64,000 nucleotides of DNA from assembly GCA_963922205.1 (NCBI GenBank), contig CAWUHX010000066.1, positions 1,054,001 to 1,118,000 on the forward strand. Direction: 5' to 3'. This DNA comes from Romanomermis culicivorax. Taxonomy: Eukaryota; Nematoda; Enoplea; Mermithida; Mermithidae. This document shows positions 33,725-44,694 of this stretch, one piece after another. The notes under the pieces are model-generated. The model did no database searches, had not been told where the DNA came from, and saw nothing but the letters and a program-made list of their open reading frames with translations. Position 1 is the stretch's first letter. Every line of letters begins with the position of its first letter. The translations under genes were made by a program, and so were the position numbers.

Positions 33725-35786
33725 TCATTTTGTACCCAGCTGATCCAGTTGAAGTATCGCCCAGGTGTATGACTGCGGCTATGAAACTGTATATTATTTA
33801 AACAAGGATTAATTATCGCGGATTCAAGGCGCCAGATTTCAAAAAAAATTTGACTTCAACTTCCGCAATTTTGACATTTTTGTACGATTGTACTCACTTT
33901 CCTTATTTCGGCTGGGCTTAAATCGTTCTTGATATGGAATAATGAACGAATTTCATCGGGTGGCAGACCGCGCATACTATCGGCGAGGAAAATACAAGCG
34001 TGGTCCAAAAGATCTTTGATATTCAAAAAATTGGCGGCCTGGAATATAAGTTTACGTCACGAAAGACAGATGAGATTACAAAAGGAAAACGTTCAGACAC
34101 ATTTTTTATGGGCGTTCTAAATGTTGCTATAATGATTGGGAAATATTTGATCAAAATGCGATGGAACACGAAATTCTTACATTTGTAGGAATTAGGGTTG
34201 TCTCGGGGCAGGCACATAACATATTAACGTATACATAACTAGTGGTACCATACTTCATGTATCACATCGGAAAATTTTTAAGGCGATTCTTTTTCTTTTC
34301 ATTTCATGTCAGCTGTGATACTGCATTGATTGATAGGTCAGAAAGGGTTTGATTATTGTAGACAAAAAATTAGCGTTTTAAGATAACTGTCATTACTAAG
34401 TATGAGGAAACTCATTCTTTTCCCGAAGAAACTGCATTGCATACACGAACTTCTATCGATTCATCTGCAGGGTTTTCAGCATGCTAATGGAACCAGAGCC
34501 GTGCTAATGGAAATTTTTAGATGTTAGCACGCATGCTAAGAAGAAAGTTGGAGATATCACAAAATTGCGGTAAAAAATCAAAAATCACCATTTTCACAAA
34601 TAACCAACTTCGTCAATATCCTCATTCTCCTTTGCATAGTGAATGACTGTGGCTCGAATCTGAATTTGCTTCAGCTCTAACTTACTGGGTAATTTGAAGA
34701 CAGCTGTTTTGACATGTATGCTGAAGTGTAGGCAAATCAGTAATAATGAATAGCGAATATAATTGAAAACTTTTAAATTTTTATCCAAATAGAACGTGAA
34801 TTTAGCGATTCCTAAAAGTATTACTGTCGAACTAACTACTGAATATTTACTTGTCATATCCTTAACTTCAATTCTATTATAAATCGAGCTTGTTATACTA
34901 TCGAAAATACTAGTTTTTTGTAGTCCTGCCCCGAAGCGGGGGCAACCCTAGCCCCGGAGCTGGGGCCTGGGACAACCCTAGTACTTAGTAGGAATCTAAA
35001 TTTCACATCGTGTTCAAGTCGACGATAGTAAAGCATAAAACAGAATCAGATCCGATACGAAGATTTGTTACCTTGATTATGCCGCACTTCATTTCGATCG
35101 CCATACCTCGGAAAAAATTTATTTCCCACTTGGACAATTTATTCATCGGGGAGTAATCGCCCTCAACGAAATCATCATCTTCTTCACGAGGTTTCTCGTT
35201 TACTTCATCATCCGAATGATTGATCGGCAAATTTTTATGTTCTTCGCACCATCCAATTACCTGTTTAAATGTATAACTAGGATTAGATTAAAGAGCAAAA
35301 GTCCATTTGTCATGTTTTAGGGAATGATACAAAAAAACAAATTCAGCAATGCATCGCGTTCCGATTTATAAGCTTAGAAAAATTTATTCTAACCTAAACT
35401 GTGTGGCCAACATGATCATCCAAATATGGTTTCTGTAGATTAGATTTCAAAAATCAACAAACAACTAACAAAAGAATTTCAACAAAGAAAAACTTAAAAT
35501 TAGCTTACGGTCTCTAAAGTTGGACCGTCGATATTTTGCAATTGAATGGGCTTTTTATCTTCTTCGCTTTCCGAGCGGGTGCCAAGCGCTGTAAAATTAA
35601 AAAAAAGAATTAATCAATATCAAGCCTTCGGCAAACGATCACAATTTAGGAGGAAAAATAATCGTGAACTAAAGACTCGCCTTCGTACATATCCCTTATC
35701 GTTTTTGATAGTTTAACGATGTCATAATCGACGTTGAATACCTTGTCGTCGGCGGTTTTCAACTGAACAATAGCGGACGAAGCCAT
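33725..35786 (-). CDS. skr: Skp1-related protein (SCF ubiquitin-ligase adaptor), five-exon gene
   Basis: Exons on the minus strand: 35681-35786, 35509-35588, 35072-35260, 33898-34038 and, tentatively, 33725-33772, giving about 187 residues (Skp1 is about 163). Exon 1 encodes the BTB/POZ strand (IVQLKTADDKVFNVDYDIVK). Exon 3 carries VIGWCEEHKNLP and LSKWEINFF. Exon 4 encodes the F-box-binding Skp1 helices (AANFLNIKDLLDHAC, LPPDEIRSLFHIKNDLSP). Family members bridge cullin and F-box proteins. All exon phases join cleanly. Intron 1 uses a GC donor (AAG|GCGAGT) with TTTTACAG; the others are GT-AG. Intron 3 is about 1 kb and holds GC hairpins. The last exon is the least certain; reading through the GTGAGT donor would end after 13 more residues. 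The sequence is divergent, fitting the expanded nematode skr family. Confidence 0.85.
34923..34980. repeat. Twin GC hairpins in skr intron 3
   Basis: TGCCCCGAAGCGGGGGCA and GCCCCGGAGCTGGGGC lie side by side, each followed by a CAACCCTAG word. They probably belong to a dispersed repeat inside the intron. Confidence 0.5.
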
Positions 35787-35965
35787 TTTTTAAATTTAAA
35801 ATTCAAGCTAAAATTAAATTTTTGTTTTCCAAGAAAAAATAAGACGGTACCCTCGGGACCTGAAGTCGTTTGGGGCGCTAATCCAAAAAATTGAGCTAGA
35901 GATTACCCTAGTTTTGCAAAATTCTTAGGTAGTGATGAACAGAAACAATCAAAAAAGCAGTTTTT

Positions 35966-36160
35966 AATATCTGTAAGACCTCTGGTCCTGTGGGGGACGT
36001 TAAACGTCAAATTCTTGAGGTAAGGGTAACCATTTCATTAAAATCCGAGAGTCCCCAAAAAAGTCGATAAAAAACTAGAAACTTCAAAAATTTTCCGAAA
36101 AAGGAGTAAAAAATACTACTTTTTTCGAGTTGATGAGGAGAATCTGAAATTACAGGTATG
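35966..36160. mobile_element. Poly-G MITE family, diverged copy a
   Basis: It begins AATATCTGTAAGACCTC (one arm mutated) and ends TTACAGGTATG. Flanks CAGTTTTT and CACTTTTT agree at seven of eight positions, as an 8-bp duplication would. The interior shares the AAAAAAGTCGA-type motif but has lost most G runs, so it is an older copy just upstream of skr. Confidence 0.65.
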
Positions 36161-36609
36161 CACTTTTTGACAGAAAGTTCAGACAAGGCTCCTTTATGCC
36201 CAGTTTGTCGAGTCTGGCGGGTTAGGTAGGTTAGTGAAAAGCAGCTTAAGAACCATCAATTCCTTTTTCCAAAATGAAGCGGAAAGCAAGCGATTTGCGC
36301 GGATCGAAAAATTTTTAACATGTTCAGCAAATATCTAATGTGCGCTCCACACCCAGCTTTCACGCAAGAAACGCAAGACGCTTACAAAACAGCTGATACC
36401 TGCAATACTATGCAAATTTTTCATATGACGTGCACGACAAAATTCTTCGACAAAATGGTATGGACGGACCCTAACAAAAAGACTGAGCTGAAATGGTACC
36501 ACATAGATCCAACACATTCAGAGTGATTAATAATTGGCATTTCGTTTCGGTATGAATATTTTGAAGACTCTAATTTTTCGATATCCCGATGTTCAAGACG
36601 AATATAAAA

Positions 36610-36800
36610 AATACCTGTAAGACAAGACCTACAGTCGATTAGGGGGCGGGATAAAATCCAAATTTGTGGGAGGTACGCATGGTTCCCTAAATCTTGGATG
36701 GGGGTCCAGAATAGTCGAAAAATGGCAAAAAATTCCCAGAAATGCCGAGAATTTGTCCAAAAAAAGTCAAAAATCGTTTTTTCCCCAATTTTTTCTAGCT
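36610..36800. mobile_element. Poly-G MITE family, left-end fragment b
   Basis: An ATACCTGTAAGAC left end is followed by GGGGGCGGGATAAAATCC and a GTCGAAAAATGGCAAAAAATTCCC interior, as in the copy at 37259-37939. No matching right end is visible, so it is truncated or heavily mutated. Confidence 0.5.
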
Positions 36801-37463
36801 GAGGGAGGGTCCACAATTTTACTCCAGTCAACCATTTTTGATTTTTAAATTGAGGAAATTTTTTTTGTGCCCAGGCATTGGGGAAATCATGGTCAAGTTC
36901 ATACTCTTATGTCAGATTGTCAGCCGTGATTATTTTTCCGGGAAATCCCTTAGATTCAGATTATTTTTCCAGAAAATCCCTCACTGCTTTATTCTTTACC
37001 AACAAAGATTGCATTGCTCGCTCATTTCCTAGTTCTACGTCACAAATTATGGCAATGAAAATTAACAAACTTTTGCTGCATTAACCAAAAAAAAGAAATC
37101 CTGAGAATCTCAGTAGTCATAAAAATGTAGATTTTTACAATTTTGACGATCAAATGGAAGTTGGAACATCTGCTCAAGTCGAACCAAAATTCATGATGAC
37201 ATGAATTCGCCGAAACAGTTGTTGGTGTAGAAGCTTGTGCTTTACAGAATTCTGAAAGCATACCTGTAAGAAGTTCGCCAAGTGGGGGGAGGATAAACCC
37301 AAAATTTTGGGGTGGGGGTTCCAACATTTCCAAAATTTTGGGGAGGAGGTTCGAAAAACATCCAAAAAAGTCGAAAAAATTTGGAAAATTTTCCCAAAAA
37401 AGGCCAAAAAAGCCACTTTTTCCTAATTATTTCCAATTTTTCCAAGTTTGGGCGGCTTGGGTA

Positions 37464-37503
37464 CATACCTGTAAGAGTTCCCCACCCCCCAATTACAGGT
37501 ATG
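37464..37503. mobile_element. 40-bp minimal MITE
   Basis: CATACCTGTAAG and AATTACAGGTATG are separated by only 15 bases, and the unit is flanked by CTTGGGTA and CTTGGGTG (seven of eight identical). It is essentially two terminal repeats with an insertion footprint. Confidence 0.6.
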
Positions 37504-37561
37504 CTTGGGTGGGTTGACCAAGTTGGGGGTGGGGGTTCCCACATCAACCATATACCCACGC

Positions 37562-37782
37562 CATACCTGAAAGACCTCCGACCAGTTGGGGGGGATAAAT
37601 CCGAAATTTGGGGGGGGGGTAGGAAAAAGTCGAAATTTTTCCCAAAAAAGGCCAAAAAACATACACTTTTTTGAAAAAAAATTTTTTCCAAACTGGGGGG
37701 GGGTTGGGGGGGGGGGAAATGATTTTGGGTACAGGGTTGGCCAAGTTGGGGAGGCCCCAACCCTCCGCCAAGTACAGGTATG
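37562..37782. mobile_element. Poly-G MITE, inner copy
   Basis: The unit runs from CATACCTGAAAGACC to AGTACAGGTATG, 221 bp, with the same interior as the copies at 38423 and 39903. Near-duplicated TACCCAC flanks are visible with a one-base offset. Confidence 0.65.
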
Positions 37783-38173
37783 TACCCACCCCCCCCCCCA
37801 GCTTGGAAAAAATTAAAAAAAATTTGCAGAAAAGTGTTTTTTGGCCTTTTTTTGGGAAAAATTTCGACTTTTGGGACCCCCCCAACTGGTCGGACCTCTT
37901 ACAGGTATGTGGGTGCCCCCCCCCCAAATTACAGGTATGTCTACAAGTAATTCGGATGCCGAACAACTGATCAAACATGAATTATGAGGAAATACTGCTG
38001 GATGATGCACAAAAAGACTCTGCAACCAACAAAACACGGTCGTTTCGAATGCATTGGCAACAGTGTTTTTTTTTGTGCCAAAACATGGTTTTTGGCACAA
38101 AATTCTTGGCTGGTCAAACATTAAATTTCCTCGATTTTTAGACGTTTTAGGGGTTGAAAACGCAAAATTTTTT

Positions 38174-38188
38174 CGGCGCTTCGCGCCG
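38174..38188. repeat. GC hairpin repeat, copy 2
   Basis: CGGCGC-TTC-GCGCCG, a perfect six-pair stem with a three-base loop, directly preceded by AAAATTTTTT. Confidence 0.65.
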
Positions 38189-38422
38189 AGTCAATCAATA
38201 TAATATTTCCTATTCGTATATTTGACCCGAACGCGAAAGATTTCTCTTCGAACAGTGTATTAGTATCGTTGTAGCAAACTTTATAGGCTGTCAAATGACT
38301 GATGAATATAAAGAAATACGGAATATTCTCTGTCCATTCAGTCAGATCAGATTTAAAACTGAAGTTCTTACTTTTTGTGTTTGATTGATTCAAATAGAAA
38401 AATCGTTATCGTTGGTAATGGT

Positions 38423-38644
38423 CATACCTGTAAGACCTCCGACCAGTTGGGGGGGGGTAAATCCGAAATTTTGGGGGGGGGGGGTAGGAAAAAGTCGAAA
38501 TTTTTCCCAAAAAAGGCCAAAAAACATACACTTTTTTGAAAATTTTTTTAATTTTTCCCAAACTGGGGGGGGGGGGGGTTGGGGGGGAAATGATTTTGGG
38601 TACAGGGTTGGCCAAGTTGGCCCCCCCCCCCAAGTACAGGTATG
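38423..38644. mobile_element. Poly-G MITE with exact 8-bp duplication, copy d
   Basis: The 222-bp unit has 10-bp inverted ends CATACCTGTA/TACAGGTATG and a perfect 8-bp target duplication GTAATGGT (38415-38422 and 38645-38652). An 8-bp duplication is the hallmark of hAT transposases. The interior is non-coding with G runs of 7-13 and a conserved AAAAAGTCGAAATTTTTCCC block. Confidence 0.88.
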
Positions 38645-39527
38645 GTAATGGTATAATGTGTCGTTCGACCGAAAATTTATACAATTTGTGACGTTATTAT
38701 CTCTAGTCTTAACATTGTTGTTAAATAGTATATAGATATTCGTTTTTCTTATCTCACTGACATGGTCAGCTGGAAATACGTTGAGCACGATTTCAACAAA
38801 AAAATTAAGATTCGTTAAACATTAACTTTTTATCAAACTTTTGGCCTAAAACTTTTCCCCAGTTTTTAGTATGTTTCTAGTATGGAAAAAAATTTTGTGC
38901 CATTGGCACAAATTTTTTTGGCCTCTTGTGCCAATTGGCACAAATGTCCGTGCACAAAAAAAACGCTGATTGGCAATCTGCATTCACTTGGCTTGGCTAG
39001 AAAAGTTATCAAATAATGAAGTCGAACGTACAATCAGCGAACAGAACAAATGAATTATTCTCTTCCTTGGCTCTTGTAAACTCACTTAAATATCTATTTA
39101 TAAGCAGGTCATAGCCAGGGCTGGCAAACATAGGTTTTTTTCAACCTAGGTTTTTTAGATTTTTTTAAAAAACCTAGGTTGGTCTGATTTTTTAGGTTTT
39201 TTGGAAATTCTGTAAAAAAATGCATATTTCCTAATGTTTAGCATACTAGAGGTATAGGAAAGCACAGATAAAGCCTTTTATGTTACCTGTGGAAAGCATT
39301 TCTATTTACTTCATGGTTTGAACTATCTACCTATACAGTATCGATGTACTATGCATAAACACTGGAAAATACGTAGGTGATAGTATGTACCTTGCCTTAT
39401 TTTTTATTATAAGTACCTATGCAACTGTCCCATTTTCTATTATAATAAGTCAACTACGTATATCAATTATTGCCCTTGCATATATCTGATTTCAGGCAGT
39501 TACTATTTTTGCTTTTTGCCCTTAAGC

Positions 39528-39714
39528 ATGCAAAATCCCGATGACGAAAATATTATCGGTATTGATTCGGAAAGTGATACACCGACGGCGGTGGCCAGCA
39601 CTGACGCCGATCATTCTATTTCAACTCAACAATATTGCTGAAAATGAGAAGTCTGGCGACGAAACTGATGGCGAAAACGTCGAAGAGATTGATTGGTATA
39701 ATGCTGCAGACTGA
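39528..39714 (+). pseudogene. Acidic C-terminal coding remnant inside hAT element
   Basis: After a TTTCAG acceptor-like site (to 39495), a frame from ATG 39528 encodes an acidic peptide (NPDDENIIGIDSESDTP) ending at a TGA at 39639-39641. The next frame continues the acidic character (ENVEEIDWYNAAD) to a TGA at 39712-39714. An AATAAA follows at 39733. This looks like the 3' end of a transposase or captured gene with a one-base frameshift. Identity is uncertain. Confidence 0.4.
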
Positions 39715-39902
39715 AATATATGATAAAAGCTAAATAAATGTTGGTCATTTGATTTTGTGATTTGTGTGTCGTGTCAAGTTGTTACGTTATGTTGTTGTGT
39801 TGTGCACTTAATTTTGAGTTTATAAATTTTCTTCATTTGACTCATTATTTTGATATGAAAAGGTGTGCTAGCCTTTTATCATTAATTTTACAGAATTCAT
39901 AT

Positions 39903-40120
39903 CATACCTGTAAGACCTCCGACCAGTTGGGGGGGGGGGGGTAAATCCGAAATTTTGGGGGGGGGGTAGGAAAAAGTCGAAATTTTTCCCAAAAAAGGCC
40001 AAAAAACATACACTTTTTGGCAAATTTTTTCAATTTTTTCCCAACTGGGGGGGGGGGTTGGGGGGGGAAATCATTTTGGGTACTGGGTTGGCCAAGTTCC
40101 CCCCCCCAAGTACAGGTATG
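39903..40120. mobile_element. Poly-G MITE with exact 8-bp duplication, copy e (nested in hAT)
   Basis: A 218-bp unit has the same ends and interior as 38423-38644 and a perfect duplication ATTCATAT (39895-39902 and 40121-40128). It lies inside the hAT element, so it inserted later. Confidence 0.88.
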
Positions 40121-40495
40121 ATTCATATGGCTTAAAGTAGTCTTGTAAGCGATTGTAGGGCAATACAAAATATAAAACCTAGAAAAAACCTAAAAAAACC
40201 TAAAACCTAAATTTAAAAATTTTTTAGGTTAGGTTTTTTCCAGCCTTGGTCATAGCTCGAAACTTTTAGCCAAAAAATGTCGGTTTTTTGATGGAATAAG
40301 GTGCAAGTTAATGAGAAACGTTCAAAAAACACATCATAAATGATTTCGAACGATTTTTAAGCAAGGAAGCTAAAAAAATTGATTTTTCCTCGTGAAGAAA
40401 AAATTTTTTGGGGTTTCCCTCAAATGGGGTAAAAAGTTTTTGGAAGAAAAACACTGGGAGCACCGTTTTTTTTTTTCCTCGAAGATTTTTTCCAC

Positions 40496-40529
40496 ATGAG
40501 AACCGGACCCAAAATTTTTTCCTCATTTT
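40496..40529. repeat. T-rich CCTCATTTT repeat, copy 1
   Basis: ATGAGAACCGGACCCAAAAT followed by a T run and CCTCATTT recurs almost exactly at 41941-41974. Similar TTTTTTCCTC words surround both. Confidence 0.55.
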
Positions 40530-40732
40530 CCAAAAATTTTCCACATTTTTAAAAACGCTTATAATGTGGCTACGGATGCTTTTTTATGCATTTAAGGAGC
40601 ATACCCATGCATTTTTTTGTATTTGGAGTCAGAAACCTGCAAAAATGAGAAAAAAATTGATAAAATTCTAGTTATATTAGCCAACATGAGCTCATGAAGA
40701 ATATATTGGTGTTCTACAGGAGCGGGTGAAGC

Positions 40733-41221
40733 ATGTTAACGAATAACGATAGAGTTCTCAGGAATTTATCCGCTATTAACATTTCTATGGCTCTAGAAAA
40801 TACTAAATTGGTAGAAAAAGTTCAACGAAGGTTTACAAAAAGACTTTTTGGATATAAAGATTTAAGCTATAAAGAGCGCCTCAACAAATCTGGCCTTGAT
40901 GACCTTGAATTTAGACGTACGTGTATCGACCTATCTTACATGTTCTTAATTTTGAAATTTAAAGTTATTCCACCCGACTTATTTTTCACTTTGAGTCCAT
41001 TCAATTATCGCGCGTCTAACTTATTTAAATTGTATAAATCGAAACATAACTCTAACGCTTTAAAACATGATTTTTGCTCGCGAAATATTGATGTTTGGAA
41101 TTCCCTACCCAATGATATCATTCATTCAAACAACATGCCCTGTTTTCGGTCTAAATTGAGTCGTTTTTTAAAGCTCAATTCGCACGTGCTTTTGTCACGT
41201 CCAAGAGCTTTTCTGTATTAG
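40733..41221 (+). pseudogene. Non-LTR retrotransposon (CR1/Jockey-like) RT C-terminus, 5'-truncated
   Basis: The 162-codon frame matches the post-RT C-terminal region of CR1/Jockey-type LINEs. It has KLVEKVQRRFTKRLFG, YKERLNKSGLDDLEFRR, then NIDVWNSLPNDIIHSNN and CFRSKLSRFL. The RT catalytic core and endonuclease are absent. An AATAAA lies about 30 bases past the stop. This is the usual 5'-truncated relic of incomplete reverse transcription. The first codon is simply the open-frame edge. Confidence 0.85.
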
Positions 41222-41362
41222 TTGCATTTACTCGTGTATTTATTCGCATTTAATAAATTTCTTTCTTTTCTTTCAAAATGATTTGGAAATTTTATCAAAT
41301 TGGTCAGAAGTTTTGCAAAAATGAATATATCAAGAATCATCTAATTTTATTTAGTTCTTGGT

Positions 41363-41379
41363 CCGGCGCGGAGCGCCGG
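41363..41379. repeat. GC hairpin repeat, copy 3
   Basis: CCGGCGC-GGA-GCGCCGG, a perfect seven-pair stem, followed by AAAAATTTTT. Confidence 0.65.
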
Positions 41380-41845
41380 AAAAATTTTTGGATTTTCACT
41401 TTCTACAACGCTGGAAATTGAAACTTCACAACGTTGGGAAATAAACTAAAATCCGACTCATGAAGTATAATTTGTTTCCCATTCCGGCGGCGGCGAAAAT
41501 TTTTCAGTTTTTATATTCTAAAACGCTGGAAAATAAATCTCTCCAACAGATATTCATACACAGAAGTTCTAAAATCGCAGTCTAGAATGATGTCTTCAAT
41601 TTCTATCTTCAATAAACGCAAAAGTTCAGGTTGCAGACGTTTAAAAAATTCCAAACATCTCGCGAGAAAAAATTGAGAAAATTGATGAAAAATCTCAATA
41701 TTGGGCGACATAATTGACTGTTAACGATTAGAAAATGAAACGAGCTAACTTGATTGATAGAAACTGTTGAGCATTAATTAGTAAGTCGAAGTAGATATGC
41801 TAATGGCCCCGCCTGATAGAAAATAGTCAAGATTGTACCCGTGAT

Positions 41846-41860
41846 CGGCGCGAAGCGCCG
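41846..41860. repeat. GC hairpin repeat, copy 4
   Basis: CGGCGC-GAA-GCGCCG, a perfect six-pair stem, followed by GAAAATTTC. Confidence 0.65.
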
Positions 41861-42814
41861 GAAAATTTCGAGATTTTGACCCTTTTAAGTCCACCATACC
41901 GCATCTTTTCGGTTTGGAATTCCCCAAAATTTTTTCCTCAATGAGAACCATACCCAAAATTTTTTTCCTCATTTCGAAATTTTTTTCCTCAAAAGACCCC
42001 ATTTGAGGAAAAAAAAACGGTGACTGGGAGGGTTTCGTTCGACATTTGCGTAAACGTCCGACCGAGTTGGGAAGGGGAGGGGGAGGGTTCAACATTCGGG
42101 TAAGTACTTGTGTGCCGCTAGCAAAGCAGTAGGGTCGATTATTACAAGTATGATGCTAATGAACTACTTGCTAAACAAACATATTTAAAATACTGGGCGC
42201 TGCTCGCTTCTGCCTCGCCGTGCGCGCAAATATTTGCCGAGAGGTGTGGAAGTACAGTAATTAACTGAGCTATGCACATTTCAGCAAATTTTGCACCTGC
42301 TCATTGATTTCTCTCCGAAGCACGCATGCATGAAGAACGGTATAAAAAGGAATCTTCTCGGCAAGTATCGTCGACTAGATGGATATCAATGAGGCACTTG
42401 CCTCAAAACTTCACCAATTATTGCGCCAAAAAATTATATCGATTAGATTGGGGTCATTTCCCACGTATTCAACAAAATTTGCTTCAATGATAAAGACTTC
42501 TTCCTTCAAAGATTATCGAAATTGATTCTCAGGTCTTGTACGGCGGACGAGACCGGCAAAATGAAAAAAAAACTTTTCAATCAAGAAAAAAATTTTTCAA
42601 CAAGAAAAACAAATTTTGCACCAGAAAATTTTCATTTGGTGGCAGAAAAAAAATTTTGACCGAAAAAAAATTTATTTTTTTCGTGATGAAAAATGGAAAT
42701 TTGCATTCTGCCACTCTCGGGCACCTGCATCAGCCGAGAGCAGCAATAATTGATGAGCATGTTATTTTTCTTTTCATCTGCTTATAATAGCGCGAAAATA
42801 AGAAAATTTGGAGT

Positions 42815-44239
42815 TGTCACATTAAACGAAAGTGGAGCCATGTCACATTAAACAGAGGTGGTGATCAGTCACATTGACGGGCAAACCCGTACCATATCCC
42901 CTAGGAAACATGGCCATGACACGGTAGGTGACATGCTGTGACCCCGTGGGGTGGCTCCAGTATGTTTCTTCGTTTCGGGAACCCAACCCAGCTGGTACTA
43001 CCACAGGTAAACCTATGGTGTACCTCGGCCTTGTCCTGGGGTTAATGCTGTAGAATAATGGACAACGCGGCCGGGTCGGGGGTGTCAATCCCTAATCCTC
43101 ATTCTACGGAATGGGGGACGGTGCCATTCGGAGAATGGCTTACTGTAGGGGACCCGATTGTTAACCTAAATCCCCTTTTTAGGCCCCGACCTTAAGGGTC
43201 TGAGGGCTTTCTTAACTGAGGGTCCTTCCGAGGGAAAACTAGCTTAGGGGAGACTCCCACAAATATACCCTTAATAACAATAACCCCTGAGAAGACTCAC
43301 GACACTTCTTCTCAAATTACTCGGCGCTGGGCGACGGGTTCGGGGTCAAACGCGGGGTCCTACGGACGGCGATGTGGGAACGAACTCCGAGCGATTCGGC
43401 GGCTGCTAAACGGCAGGCAGCGATCACTAACGTTTCCTCGGCGAGGGGCGACGGGTCTCTACACTAACGGCGACGGTGACGGGTTCCTACGGTCGGGTTA
43501 CTGTAGGCGATGTGTGTCTGTGTAGGTCGGGGTCCGAATATGGTAATTTATTCGACGTGTGATGGCAACGCAGTTGACAACAATAGTAATATAATAAAAT
43601 ATATCGACGGCGGACGCGACGTGAAGCTAAATGACGAAAAACCAGTTAGGCCCAATAATGAGTCGAAGACAACCAAAAATGACAAAACATGCCCTTTTAA
43701 AGGGCTCCATAAAATACAGTATGCCTTGGGCGGAGTTAACACTCCCCCAAGCTAACTTCTGCAGCGGAAATCGTTGCAGAAGATGCCTATGATCACATAG
43801 ACATTTTCCAGTTCACAACGTTAAGCATTGGGGCGAGTTTTCACTCTCCATGCTTAACATAGGAACGTCACTAGTGAGAATTTCAACTAGTCCTTTCACG
43901 TTGTGAAACGTTGCTGGTTTTTACTGATAAGAAGTGCACGTTGTGCTCTAATTACAGCGACGAGCTCGGAGAGCTTATCTCTAACGGAAATTCTTGACTA
44001 GCGGGCACATACCGTAGTCTACGTGTGCGATTGAAAATAATAAATCGAAACGGAAATAAATGTGTGCAAAAGCAACAAAAATAAACATAAAAAGTACACA
44101 CATAAATTGCATGTAAAAAGTATAAAAACGAAACGCAAAATTGATGTAAATTACTGTAACACAAAACATAACGAAAAACATAATGAAAAATTGTGATGTG
44201 AATCACGTGACGTTCGACGAAATCCGTCGGCACGTGACA
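42815..44239 (-). repeat. 3' LTR of element 3
   Basis: 1425-bp direct repeat of 57622-59046 with inverted tips TGTCAC/GTGACA. Short open frames on either strand (42843-43088, 43510-43755) recur in the other LTR simply because the LTRs are copies. Confidence 0.94.
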
Positions 44240-44694
44240 CGGCGGTCCTTCGAAAAAGGGCGTCCTCGTCCTTGTGCTCGTCTGCGACGGTCAAACGTTC
44301 AGGTGAGGGTGGCGGCGAGCGGTTGCTGGTTCAGTGGTTTTTCGGTATGTTCTGGTTTGTGGAATTGTGTCAATGTTGCGTGGAGTTGCTGACGTCCATC
44401 GGAGATGCCTGAAGTTGCATTTGATCCCTTCGTTGAAGTTGCCAATTGTCGGTTGATTTGCGAAATCTGAAACGAGACTAAGAGAAAAAATTTTAGAGGC
44501 TAGATATAGGCTATCGCATGGATGCACCTGCAATGTGAGGCAATACCCTAGTTTAGATGCATTGATCGCTGCTCATTCTCTTCTTTACACTGCTATTCCA
44601 GCTTGGAACAGAAGTGGGTATTTTGTGAGGGGCACGGCGGTCCTTCGAAAAAGGACGACCCCATCCGTGAGTAAAGAAGAGAAGAGTGACTTGA
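44240..44694 (-). other. 3' region of element 3 between integrase and LTR
   Basis: A 22-base sequence (CACGGCGGTCCTTCGAAAAAGG plus context) stands at 44238-44259 and again at 44633-44654, bracketing about 370 bp. No normal polypurine tract abuts the LTR; only GAAGGA is purine. The bracketed segment has a long open frame on the opposite strand. It may be an insertion or a duplicated 3' end. Confidence 0.55.

Larger units (their letters stand above)
37259..37939. mobile_element. Nested poly-G MITE cluster c
   Basis: The outer ends CATACCTGTAAG (37259) and TTACAGGTATG (to 37939) are flanked by TCTGAAAG and TCTACAAG (six of eight identical). Inside sit a 40-bp minimal copy at 37464-37503 and a near full copy at 37562-37782. 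A further right-hand end near 37909 matches an inverted copy. Several rounds of insertion of the same family into itself explain the structure. G and C homopolymer runs of 6-14 bases are frequent. Confidence 0.75.
39116..40248. mobile_element. hAT-type DNA transposon, internally deleted
   Basis: The ends CAGGGCTGGCAAA (39116) and, inverted, CAAGGCTGGAAAA (to 40248) are typical hAT terminal repeats. They are flanked by an exact 8-bp duplication GTCATAGC (39108-39115 and 40249-40256). Both sub-terminal regions are packed with AACCTAGG/AGGTTTTTT words, another hAT habit. It encloses a short acidic coding remnant (39528-39714) and a later poly-G MITE insertion (39903-40120). No full transposase is present, so it depends on another copy. 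Confidence 0.88.
41222..42814. other. Intergenic region with GC hairpins and T-rich repeats
   Basis: GC hairpin copies stand at 41363-41379 and 41846-41860, and a T-rich repeat at 41941-41974. The remaining frames are short and composition-driven. No gene is seen. Confidence 0.5.

Noticed and set aside
36320-36526. 68-codon plus-strand frame with three Cys
   Set aside because: Short, no homology recognised, and both strands are open here; could be chance.
37240-37980. Several Pro- or Gly-rich open frames
   Set aside because: They are translations of G and C homopolymer runs inside MITEs, open on both strands.
41363-41379. Helitron 3' end
   Set aside because: A GC hairpin is present, but a CTRR end at the right spacing and a partner 5' TC end were not seen consistently among the four copies.
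43510-43755. 81-codon frame repeated exactly in both LTRs of element 3
   Set aside because: Duplication is explained by LTR identity; no domain or start context beyond the ATG.
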